DNA from: Acidobacteria bacterium 37-71-11
GTDB lineage: Bacteria > Acidobacteriota > Thermoanaerobaculia > Thermoanaerobaculales > Thermoanaerobaculaceae
Direction of reading: 5' to 3'
DNA length: 12,748 nucleotides
NCBI GenBank assembly: GCA_002279285.1
Contig: NCBR01000140.1
Span: 1-12,748 of the forward strand
The notes below the pieces were generated by a model. The model worked only from the letters and a program-made list of their open reading frames with translations, did no database searches and was not told where the DNA came from. Positions 1 to 5,157 of the stretch are shown here, one piece after another (position 1 is the stretch's first letter; the number at the start of each line of letters is the position of its first letter). The position numbers and the translations under genes are program-made.

Positions 1-1007
1 GCGCCCGGCTCCTTGCAGCGGTCGAGCACCGCGATCGTCCGCACGGTCTTCGGCAGGGCGGCGACGAACTGGGGGATCGCGAACGGCCGGTACAGGCGCA
101 CGCGCAGCACGCCGACCTTCTGTCCAGACTTGAGCGCCGACTCGACGTACTCGGTGGCGGTGTCGCCGCCGGAGCCCATGATGACGATGACGCTCTCGGC
201 CTCGGGGTGGCCGAAGTAGTCGAACAGGTGGTATCGCCGGCCGATCAGCGCGGCGAACTTGTCCATCTCATCCTGCACGATCCCCGGGCAGGCGGTGTAG
301 AACCCGTTGCACGCCTCGCGCGCTTGAAAGAACGCGTCGGGGTTCTGCGCGGTGCCGCGCAGCACCGGCGCATCCGGCGTGAGGGCGCGGCCGCGGTGGG
401 CGGCGACGAGGCCGTCGTCGATGAGCTGGCGCAGGTCGTCGTCGGCCAGCTCTTCGATCTTCGCCACCTCGTGCGAGGTGCGGAAGCCGTCGAAGAAGTG
501 CAGGAACGGGACGCGGGCGCGCAGCGTCGCGGCCTGGCCGATGCAGGCGAAGTCGTGCGCCTCCTGGACGGAGCCCGAGGAGAGCATCGCGAAGCCGGTC
601 TGCCGGCACGCCATGACGTCGGAGTGATCGCCGAAGATCGACAGCGCGTGGGTGGCGAGCGTGCGCGCCGACACGTGCATGCAGTACGAGGTCAGCTCGC
701 CCGCGATCTTGTACATGTTGGGGATGAACAGGAGCAGCCCTTGCGACGCGGTGAACGAGGTGGTGAGCGCCCCGGCCTGGAGCGCGCCGTGCACGGCGCC
801 GGCGGCGCCGCCCTCCGACTGCATCTCCGTCACCTGCGGCACCGTGCCCCAGATGTTCTTCTTGCCTTGCGCCGACCACTCGTCGGCCCACTCGCCCATG
901 TTCGACGAGGGAGTGATCGGGTAGATGGCAATCACCTCGTTGGTGCGGTGGGCGACCGACGCCGCCGCCTCGTTCCCGTCCAGGGTGACCATACGCCTCT
1001 TGGACAT
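1..1007 (-). CDS. nifJ: Pyruvate:ferredoxin (flavodoxin) oxidoreductase, N-terminal part (runs off left edge)
   Basis: Single-chain PFOR decarboxylates pyruvate oxidatively to acetyl-CoA and CO2 in the cytoplasm, passing electrons to ferredoxin or flavodoxin. About 335 codons are present; the family is usually near 1,170-1,200 residues, so domains I-II are seen and the Fe-S and C-terminal TPP domains lie outside. The translation starts MSKRRMVTLDGNEAAASVAH and carries the hallmark YPITPSSNMGEW (residues 29-40), a TEMQSEGGAAGAVHGAL stretch, TASQGLLLFIPNMYKIAGE and FFDGFRTSHE. The visible part ends in VLDRCKEPGA, a typical domain II segment. The ATG (1007-1005) is fixed by a strong AAGGAGG at 1020-1014, six bases upstream. 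A promoter and a Rex-like dyad lie just upstream. The single-chain layout (alpha-type domain fused to the rest) is inferred from the N-terminus. A related 2-oxoacid:ferredoxin oxidoreductase is the main alternative. Confidence 0.93.
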   Translation of the reverse strand, partial: MSKRRMVTLDGNEAAASVAHRTNEVIAIYPITPSSNMGEWADEWSAQGKKNIWGTVPQVTEMQSEGGAAGAVHGALQAGALTTSFTASQGLLLFIPNMYKIAGELTSYCMHVSARTLATHALSIFGDHSDVMACRQTGFAMLSSGSVQEAHDFACIGQAATLRARVPFLHFFDGFRTSHEVAKIEELADDDLRQLIDDGLVAAHRGRALTPDAPVLRGTAQNPDAFFQAREACNGFYTACPGIVQDEMDKFAALIGRRYHLFDYFGHPEAESVIVIMGSGGDTATEYVESALKSGQKVGVLRVRLYRPFAIPQFVAALPKTVRTIAVLDRCKEPG

Positions 1008-1091
1008 TGCGTTCCTCCTTAATGGTGTGCCGCTCCGCATCCTGCGAACCTTCCGGGGGGCGGAACCTGCGATTCGGTCCACGTTCAAAAA

Positions 1092-1105
1092 GTGAACCGT
1101 TTCAC
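1092..1105 (-). promoter_or_regulatory. Rex-like redox operator at the PFOR transcription start
   Basis: The dyad GTGAA-CCGT-TTCAC is a perfect 5+5 bp inverted repeat around a 4-bp centre. It matches the core of the published Rex operator form TTGTGAA-N4-TTCACAA, although the outermost positions differ. It covers the predicted +1 region of the PFOR promoter, where a bound repressor would block transcription. Rex senses NADH/NAD+ and often controls fermentation and PFOR-type genes. No rex gene is in the window, so the regulator is inferred. Confidence 0.45.
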
Positions 1106-1112
1106 ATGGCGG

Positions 1113-1141
1113 AGTCTAGGCCCTTCGGCAGGCTTTGACAA
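1113..1141 (-). promoter_or_regulatory. Sigma70-type promoter of the PFOR gene
   Basis: On the minus strand a -35 box TTGTCA (1141-1136) is followed, after exactly 17 bases, by a -10 box TAGACT (1118-1113). Transcription would start near 1106, giving a leader of about 100 bases before the PFOR ATG at 1007. No other gene lies between, so it would drive PFOR. Called by eye from consensus match and spacing. Confidence 0.6.
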
Positions 1142-1184
1142 GCCCGGGTTGGGCGCTCGTCGAGATGGAATTGGAGCCTGCGGA

Positions 1185-1259
1185 TGGCGGCCCTGACGGG
1201 AATCGAACCCGTGCTGCCGGCTTGAAGGGCCGGTGTCCTAACCGTTAGACGACAGGGCC
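1185..1259 (-). tRNA. tRNA-Glu (anticodon TTC), CCA encoded
   Basis: The minus strand folds as a full cloverleaf. The acceptor stem is GGCCCTG/CAGGGCC (1259-1253 with 1195-1189), the D arm GTCT/GGAC, the anticodon stem CCGGC/GCCGG with loop CCTTCAA, and the T arm ACGGG-TTCGAAT-CCCGT. A G discriminator is followed by an encoded CCA (1187-1185). The anticodon in the centre of the loop is TTC. The base 5' to the anticodon is C, where tRNAs almost always carry U33. The gene lies upstream of, and points toward, the PFOR gene, which has its own promoter. Confidence 0.93.
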
Positions 1260-1272
1260 GTCGCGGGCGAAA

Positions 1273-1302
1273 ATCTTACCACACGTTGGACAATTGGCAC
1301 CG
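1273..1302 (-). promoter_or_regulatory. Possible tRNA-Glu promoter
   Basis: On the minus strand a good -10 box TAAGAT (1278-1273) lies 13 bases before the tRNA 5' end, with an A/T-rich run just after it. The only reasonable -35 is GTGCCA, about 16 bases upstream, matching TTGACA at four of six positions. The -10 is believable; the -35 is weak. Confidence 0.35.
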
Positions 1303-1341
1303 CTGACGCGGACGCCGCTTGGGCGGAGCGAAGGTGTCCCT

Positions 1342-1430
1342 CAGGCTCGCTAGCCTGCCGGTGAAAAAGTCGTCGCACCAGCCTGAAACCCCCACCGGCG
1401 TGACGCTCAGCTTTCTAGAGGGGGTGTTTC
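1342..1430. repeat. Cluster of nested inverted repeats between tRNA-Glu and the first toxin-antitoxin pair
   Basis: Three inverted repeats overlap in about 90 bases. CAGGCT (1342-1347) pairs with AGCCTG (1352-1357) around a 4-base loop. GCCGGTG (1357-1363) pairs with CACCGGC (1393-1399). GAAA-CCCCC (1385-1393) pairs with GGGGG-TG-TTTC (1420-1430), with a 2-base bulge. None is followed by a T run on either strand, so none is a clear intrinsic terminator. They could be remnants of a mobile-element end or a structured leader. No coding sequence is evident here. Confidence 0.35.
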
Positions 1431-1438
1431 GGAGTAAC

Positions 1439-1471
1439 TTGACATCATCTCAACGCCTGACGTAGCATCAA
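1439..1471 (+). promoter_or_regulatory. Promoter with double dyad operator of toxin-antitoxin pair 1
   Basis: A perfect -35 TTGACA (1439-1444), an 18-base spacer and -10 TAGCAT (1463-1468) precede the toxin gene. Two 15-bp elements of the form nTGA-N7-TCAA overlap it: TTGACATCATCTCAA (1439-1453) on the -35 and CTGACGTAGCATCAA (1457-1471) on the -10, their starts 18 bp apart. The same arrangement, with the same spacings, precedes the second pair. The conserved positions are what a repressing antitoxin such as MqsA would bind. Binding itself is inferred. Confidence 0.65.
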
Positions 1472-1488
1472 CTGAGGCCGGGGGTGGG

Positions 1489-1785
1489 GTGGACACCACA
1501 AAGAGGCTTGATTCGCTTCAGGCGTCGAAGCTATTGAAGCGGATTCTGGGGGAGCGCGGTACCGGCTTTTCGCAGCACGCGCGGGACGAGATGGAGGCGG
1601 ACGACCTGGCAGAACCTGACATCGCCAACACCTTGAGGTGTGGCTGGGTCGGAGATGGAGAACTCATCAACGGAACGTGGAGGTACAGAGTCGAAACGGA
1701 AAGGATAGGCGTCGTGGTCGCATTTCGGGGCGAGGCGGAGGCGATCATCGTCACGGCGTGGCGAAAGAAAGCGAGGGGGAGATGA
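1489..1785 (+). CDS. DUF4258-like putative toxin of toxin-antitoxin pair 1
   Basis: This is a 98-residue cytoplasmic protein. The start is GTG at 1489, about 14 bases after the predicted transcription start, with GAGG at 1474-1477 as a weak ribosome site. It has an N-terminal helix-like stretch (DTTKRLDSLQASKLLKRIL), then FSQHARDEMEADDL (about 30-43), resembling the HAxxRM signature of DUF4258 proteins, then a strand-rich half: INGTWRYRVET, IGVVVAF and AIIVTAWR. The gene overlaps the MqsA-like antitoxin by 4 bases (ATGA), with the toxin first as in mqsRA. By context it is a toxin, plausibly an mRNA-cleaving one, but activity is inferred. It is closely similar to the copy at 4364-4678. A role as a non-toxic partner protein is the alternative. 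Confidence 0.75.
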   Translation: MDTTKRLDSLQASKLLKRILGERGTGFSQHARDEMEADDLAEPDIANTLRCGWVGDGELINGTWRYRVETERIGVVVAFRGEAEAIIVTAWRKKARGR

Positions 1786-2267
1786 GCGGGAATCTGTGCC
1801 CCATATGCGGTAAGGGGAGACTTGAAACCAAGCACGAGGTGCGGCGGTACGGGCGCGGAATCGACGTGACCCTCGTCAACGTGCCCGTGCATCGCTGCCC
1901 GTCGTGCGGTGAGGAGATTCTAGTCATTCCGGCAATCGAAGCGCTGCACAAGTTGATTGCGCACGATCTGGCGCATTCGCGTGGGAGGCTTCGGCCGGGA
2001 GAGATCCGGTTCCTCCGCACCTACCTGGGCTATTCGAGCACCGACTTTGCGCACGCGATGGGTGTGACACCGGAGACCGTATCGCGGTGGGAGAGCAAGC
2101 AAGCTCCCCAACAGATGGCGCCCACGGCGGAGCGCCTCTTGCGCTTGATGACTCTTCAGGACAAACCGATCAAGTCCTACGGCCTTGAGGATGTCGGCGC
2201 GGGGGAACAGGCCGCCCCTGGGTCGCTGCGACTCAGACCCACGGCCGCGGGTTGGGCCACGGCGTAG
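1782..2267 (+). CDS. MqsA-family antitoxin (YgiT-type zinc finger plus Xre-type HTH), pair 1
   Basis: A 161-residue antitoxin and probable autorepressor. The ATG at 1782 overlaps the toxin stop (ATGA), with AGGGGGAG just upstream. The N-terminal zinc finger has CPICG (C6, C9) and CPSCGEE (C39, C42), the arrangement of E. coli MqsA. The C-terminal half contains an HTH (about residues 70-110) with LRPGEIRFLRTYLGYS, FAHAMGVTPETVSRWES and the following helix. In MqsA the zinc domain holds the toxin and the HTH binds the operon's own operator, so the dyads at 1439-1471 are its likely target. The protein is about 30 residues longer than E. coli MqsA; the extra tail ends LRLRPTAAGWATA and is conserved in the second copy. 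Base composition is less GC-rich than the respiratory operon, which fits horizontal gain. Confidence 0.88.
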   Translation: MSGNLCPICGKGRLETKHEVRRYGRGIDVTLVNVPVHRCPSCGEEILVIPAIEALHKLIAHDLAHSRGRLRPGEIRFLRTYLGYSSTDFAHAMGVTPETVSRWESKQAPQQMAPTAERLLRLMTLQDKPIKSYGLEDVGAGEQAAPGSLRLRPTAAGWATA

Positions 2268-2286
2268 CGCCAACACCCAACAGGTA

Positions 2287-2364
2287 CAACAGGTACCAGG
2301 TATCCCATTTCATTCATTATCGCTTCAACAGGTACCAGGTATCCCAGTCCACCCATTATCGCTT
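2287..2364 (+). repeat. Two tandem 39-bp REP-like repeats at the 3' end of the RAYT gene
   Basis: Units at 2287-2325 and 2326-2364 share the first 21 bases (beginning CAACAGGTACCAGGTATCCC) and the last 11 (CATTATCGCTT); only a short middle stretch differs. A 9-base fragment, CAACAGGTA, precedes unit 1 (2278-2286). Each unit contains GGTACC-A-GGTATCC, an imperfect hairpin (GGATACC against GGTACC on the other strand) with one bulged base. That is the typical form of REP palindromes linked to RAYT transposases. The stop codon of the minus-strand transposase (2358-2356) sits inside unit 2. Confidence 0.75.
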
Positions 2365-3345
2365 GAATGACCTCGACCGGCTCTTCCGCAACGTGTGCGT
2401 GACCCGCGCCGCGAGTGCTGCAAACGCCGCATCGGCGCGCCGAACGCCACACGCCTGTGTGTACAGCCGGCTCGCCGAACCCGCGCCCCTTCCAATCACC
2501 ACAGCGAGATCCTTCACCTTCAGCCGACACTGCTCCACGCCGACCAGCATCACCAGCTCCCGGGCACGCTGCAACTCTTCACCTCGACTTCTCCCACCGA
2601 GCGCCTCCAGGGGGACGCCCACCATCCCCGCCACCGCCCCCGCCACATCGGCGGCATCCGCGCTCGGCGGGTCCGGACGGTGGAGACCACCCTGCCAGTC
2701 GAGCCGTGGCCGGCTCGGATCCAGGTGCAGCTCGTCGTCCTCCGCGCGCACAGGTCGCCACCACGGCAGCCGGCCCGGCCCCTCCTGCATCCACCCCTCG
2801 TCCTTACCGCGGCCGAGCACACCTCGGTAGGTGAGGAGAGCCTCTCGCCGCGCGGAGCCGAACGCCAGCAGCGCCTCATCCACGTCCACCAACCCGGACC
2901 GCACCCGGCCGAGGATCTGCCGATGCCCGCTCCAGCGATATGAACCCGGATCCTTGACCAACCTGCCCGCCACCGGGTTGAGGTGCACGTAGGCGATGGC
3001 CTGCGTGAGGTACGCCGGATCGTCGACGAGGCGTGCCTTGTACCGTCCTTGCCAGACCGGGCCGAAGACGCGCCGGCTGCGGTTGAACGCCTTGGCAAAC
3101 CGCCCTTGAACCAGTCGCATGCTGCGCCACAACGGCGGCTCCCCCGCGCGGAGGACGAGGTGGTAGTGGTTCGGCATCAGACACCAGGCCAGGACCGTCA
3201 GGCCCTGCTCACGCTTGACGTCAGCGACAATTGACACGAAGGCCGCGGCGACAGTCTCATCGACAAACGGTCGCTCGCCACGCGCGACGCGGCAGTAGAC
3301 GTGGTACGTCCCGCCCGCGACGAAGATCCTCGGCTTTCGTGGCAC
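2356..3345 (-). CDS. REP-associated tyrosine transposase (RAYT, Y1_Tnp family) with DnaA-like C-terminal domain
   Basis: A 329-residue HUH single-strand DNA transposase/endonuclease. Its start is GTG at 3345-3343, chosen because AAGGAGGA (3358-3351) lies close upstream. The Y1 domain occupies roughly residues 5-140. The metal-binding HUH motif is H60-Y-H62 in MPNHYHLVL, and the likely catalytic tyrosine is Y119 in AIAYVHLNPV. GPVWQGRYKARLV is a typical family block. The C-terminal part (about 235-310) has a helix-turn-helix-like stretch, ARELVMLVGVEQCRLKVKDLAVVIGRGAGSASRLY, resembling the DnaA C-terminal domain often fused to these proteins. The reading frame is intact. REP-like hairpins on both sides are its expected substrates. 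The translation ends SRSFKR, its stop falling inside one of those repeats. Confidence 0.93.
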   Translation of the reverse strand: MPRKPRIFVAGGTYHVYCRVARGERPFVDETVAAAFVSIVADVKREQGLTVLAWCLMPNHYHLVLRAGEPPLWRSMRLVQGRFAKAFNRSRRVFGPVWQGRYKARLVDDPAYLTQAIAYVHLNPVAGRLVKDPGSYRWSGHRQILGRVRSGLVDVDEALLAFGSARREALLTYRGVLGRGKDEGWMQEGPGRLPWWRPVRAEDDELHLDPSRPRLDWQGGLHRPDPPSADAADVAGAVAGMVGVPLEALGGRSRGEELQRARELVMLVGVEQCRLKVKDLAVVIGRGAGSASRLYTQACGVRRADAAFAALAARVTHTLRKSRSRSFKR

Positions 3346-3400
3346 GCCGCTCCTCCTTACCGATTCACGCTTGAGGGGAAGCCTAGCACAGAATAGATCG

Positions 3401-3419
3401 AATGGGATACCTGGTACCT
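3401..3419 (-). repeat. Right-hand REP-like copy upstream of the RAYT gene
   Basis: These 19 bases are the exact reverse complement of part of the left repeat unit at 2287-2325. The copy sits about 55 bases upstream of the transposase GTG, on its promoter side. It could bind the transposase and regulate it as well as mark the element end. Confidence 0.7.
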
Positions 3420-3471
3420 ATTCGACACCAAGTCTGGTGACCGTGGCGGAGAGCACGGTGCGGGCTGCATT

Positions 3472-3487
3472 CGGCGGGTGCCCGCCG
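3472..3487 (-). terminator. Hairpin after the CX13C protein gene (possible terminator)
   Basis: CGGCGGG (3472-3478) and CCCGCCG (3481-3487) form a perfect 7-bp inverted repeat with a 2-base centre (effectively a 6-bp stem with a GTGC loop), about 30 bases past the minus-strand stop at 3517. No T run follows on the minus strand, so it is at best an atypical terminator or an mRNA 3'-end stabiliser. Confidence 0.3.
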
Positions 3488-3516
3488 TCGGTTATCGATC
3501 TCGCCGGGGCCGTGGC

Positions 3517-4095
3517 CTACCGCGCCTCTGGGTGCAACTTATGCCACGCCTCCACCTCGTTCGTTTCGCAATAGTTCTGCATTTGGGGGCTGTTTGGCCA
3601 CTCGTCAGCACAGTGGGAACGGAGCCTCTTGAATTGCTCGCTAGGTACGCCCCATGGCGCGCGCATCGCGATCGTTTGGAGAGCACTTACACAGTCGACC
3701 TGACTGTCGAAACTCTCTGGGTACAGCTTGGCGCACTGCCCTTTGGCGATGATTTCGTCGAAAGTATCAGGCGGGACGTAGATCTCGCCACCGGTTGTGC
3801 CAGCGGCGGGGGCGCGCCTCGGCATTTCGTCTTGGGTGATCCGCCCACCAGGGAGCTGCTCGCGGTTCAGCTTGATCTTGGCGGCAATGCCCCCCAATGA
3901 GTTGGGCGGGAGCGTTGGAGTTGGTTCAGGCGGCAGTTCGCCCCCGGCCCGTGGCCGGAGCTGGAGAGGAATCTTGTCACCGTAGGTTTCGCTTCGCGCC
4001 CTGTCTTGGGCGGCCGGTGTTCCCTTCGCCGTGGCGGTTGGCGTCGGTGTTGACGTGGCTGTGGCCACCGCTGCGAGGATCAAGACCGCGACCAT
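3517..4095 (-). CDS. Small predicted secreted protein with two CX13C repeats, function unknown
   Basis: A 192-residue protein read from ATG 4095-4093, with GGAGG five bases upstream. The frame is open much further upstream, but that part is out of keeping with this RBS and overlaps the second toxin's promoter. MVAVLILAAVATATSTPTPT looks like a short signal peptide running into a Thr/Pro-rich linker, so export is likely. The middle is low-complexity (PPEPTPTLPPNS). The C-terminal 75 residues hold the only four cysteines as two related motifs: C121-A-K-L-Y-P-E-S...Q-V-D-C135 and C162-A-D-E-W-P-N-S...Q-N-Y-C176. Both follow CAxx(Y/W)PxSx3Qx2C, a tandem duplication suggesting two disulphide-closed helical hairpins. 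I do not recognise a named family. It lies between the RAYT element and the second toxin-antitoxin pair, transcribed away from the latter. Confidence 0.7.
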   Translation of the reverse strand: MVAVLILAAVATATSTPTPTATAKGTPAAQDRARSETYGDKIPLQLRPRAGGELPPEPTPTLPPNSLGGIAAKIKLNREQLPGGRITQDEMPRRAPAAGTTGGEIYVPPDTFDEIIAKGQCAKLYPESFDSQVDCVSALQTIAMRAPWGVPSEQFKRLRSHCADEWPNSPQMQNYCETNEVEAWHKLHPEAR

Positions 4096-4328
4096 GGGTA
4101 CCTCCGCCTCAAAGTGTGTTCTCTTCGAGTGATGATACACCTGCCGAGCGAAACCGGTGGCGCGGCTGGCAACGTCTGGTGGCGACCGCAGCCGGTCATC
4201 GGGCGATCGAAAACTGAGTCGCCACGTGCCACGCCGCCGGCGGGAAGCGGTTGGCTCCGCCGCTGGCGTGCCCGGGGGGCGTGAAATGCTGCCGGCCGGG
4301 CCCGGGAGAGGTGGGGGCTCTTCATCAC

Positions 4329-4361
4329 TTGACACTGCGTCAAGACATGATCTAGCATCAA
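4329..4361 (+). promoter_or_regulatory. Promoter with double dyad operator of toxin-antitoxin pair 2
   Basis: A perfect -35 TTGACA (4329-4334), an 18-base spacer and -10 TAGCAT (4353-4358). The two 15-bp dyads are TTGACACTGCGTCAA (4329-4343, perfect 5+5 arms) and ATGATCTAGCATCAA (4347-4361), again with starts 18 bp apart. The bases between conserved half-sites differ from pair 1, so the shared positions stand out as retained against a diverged background. Confidence 0.65.
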
Positions 4362-4363
4362 TC

Positions 4364-4678
4364 GTGGCCCGGGAGCCGGTTGACACAACAAGGCGACTCG
4401 ACGCACTGCAGGCACGGAAGCTTCTGAGCCGGATCCTGAGGGGGAAAGACTCCGTTGCCTTCGGGCGACACGCCCTTGAGAGGATGGAGAAGCACGATCT
4501 TACAAAGCCGGATGTCATCAACACTATTCGGTGTGGCACGGTAGGGGACGGAGAGCTAGTCAATGGGAGCTGGCGTTACAGGGTTGAGACGGGCCGAATG
4601 GGCGTGGTGGTGGCTTTCTTGGGGGAGTCGGAAGCCGTAGTCGTGACGGTCTGGAGAACGAAAGCGAGGGGGCGATGA
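4364..4678 (+). CDS. DUF4258-like putative toxin of toxin-antitoxin pair 2
   Basis: This 104-residue protein is a paralogue of the toxin at 1489-1785. The frame is open from 4157, but the promoter at 4329-4358 rules that start out. GTG at 4364 is the only conventional in-frame start after the promoter and before the conserved DTTRRLDALQARKLL. It coincides with the expected transcription start, so the mRNA may be leaderless or nearly so. In copy 1 the start GTG lies 15 bases further down; here the matching codon is GTT. Conserved blocks are FGRHALERMEKHDL (HAxxRM, a better match to DUF4258 than copy 1), RCGTVGDGELVNGSWRYRVET, MGVVVAF and VVVTVWR. ATGA overlaps the antitoxin start. The toxin role is inferred from its partner. 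Confidence 0.75.
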   Translation: MAREPVDTTRRLDALQARKLLSRILRGKDSVAFGRHALERMEKHDLTKPDVINTIRCGTVGDGELVNGSWRYRVETGRMGVVVAFLGESEAVVVTVWRTKARGR

Positions 4679-5157
4679 ACCGGCACCTATGTCCCATTTG
4701 TGGCAAGGGGAAGCTCGAGACGACGCACGAGACGCGAAGATATGGGGACGGCATCAACGTGACACTTGTCAACGTGCCCGTGCGGCGATGCCCCGTGTGT
4801 GGCGAGGAGTTGCTTGTCATCCCCGCGATTGAGGAACTCCACCGCAGGATTGCTCGCGACCTGGCGCGATCCGCTGCCAAGCTGGGGCCGGCGGAGATCC
4901 GGTTTCTTCGCACGTACCTCGGCTACTCGAGCGCGAATTTCGCGGACGCTATGGGCGTAACGCCGGAAACCGTCTCGCGCTGGGAAAGTGAGCGCGCGCC
5001 TCAGAAGATGGCGGCGCCGGCTGAGCGCTTGCTGCGGTTGATGGCTTTCCACGGCAAGCCTATCGAGTCCTATGGGCTCGCGAAGACGGAAGTTAAGGAG
5101 CGCACATCGTCGCCGCTGCGCCTCAAGCCCGCCGCGGAGGGCTGGGCTGCTGCTTGA
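4675..5157 (+). CDS. MqsA-family antitoxin (YgiT-type zinc finger plus Xre-type HTH), pair 2
   Basis: A 160-residue antitoxin, paralogous to the one at 1782-2267 and readily alignable over the whole length. The ATG at 4675 overlaps the toxin stop by 4 bases, with GAGGGG just upstream. The zinc finger cysteines are C6 and C9 (CPICG) and C39 and C42 (CPVCGEE). The HTH is in IRFLRTYLGYS, FADAMGVTPETVSRWES. After the HTH comes KPIESYGL, a variable linker, then the conserved end SPLRLKPAAEGWAAA. It probably neutralises the upstream toxin and represses its own promoter through the dyads at 4329-4361. With two such closely related modules 2.4 kb apart, cross-neutralisation or cross-repression is possible. 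Confidence 0.88.
   Translation: MNRHLCPICGKGKLETTHETRRYGDGINVTLVNVPVRRCPVCGEELLVIPAIEELHRRIARDLARSAAKLGPAEIRFLRTYLGYSSANFADAMGVTPETVSRWESERAPQKMAAPAERLLRLMAFHGKPIESYGLAKTEVKERTSSPLRLKPAAEGWAAA

Larger units (their letters stand above)
2287..3419 (-). mobile_element. RAYT (IS200/IS605-related) element bounded by inverted REP-like sequences
   Basis: The transposase gene is bracketed by REP-like palindromes in opposite orientation. Two copies lie left (2287-2364). One copy lies right at 3401-3419, reading AATGGGATACCTGGTACCT, the exact reverse complement of 19 bases of left unit 1. RAYTs are domesticated or single-copy Y1 transposases that recognise REP hairpins in single-stranded DNA. The bounds are the outermost repeats seen; no target-site duplication is expected or observed. 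The element lies between two homologous toxin-antitoxin pairs. Confidence 0.65.

Noticed and set aside
207..1022. A 271-codon plus-strand open frame opposite the PFOR gene.
   Set aside because: The minus strand carries the intact PFOR N-terminus with YPITP and a strong ribosome site. The plus frame has no recognisable protein features.
2287..2364. CRISPR array.
   Set aside because: There are only two tandem 39-bp units whose variable part is 7 bases, next to a RAYT gene and with no cas genes. They are REP-like repeats.
4157..4363. N-terminal extension of toxin 2 back to GTG 4157, and of the CX13C protein back to 4563.
   Set aside because: Both run through the promoter/operator of pair 2 and give Arg/Ser/Pro-rich sequence with no ribosome site. 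The shorter forms have better starts.
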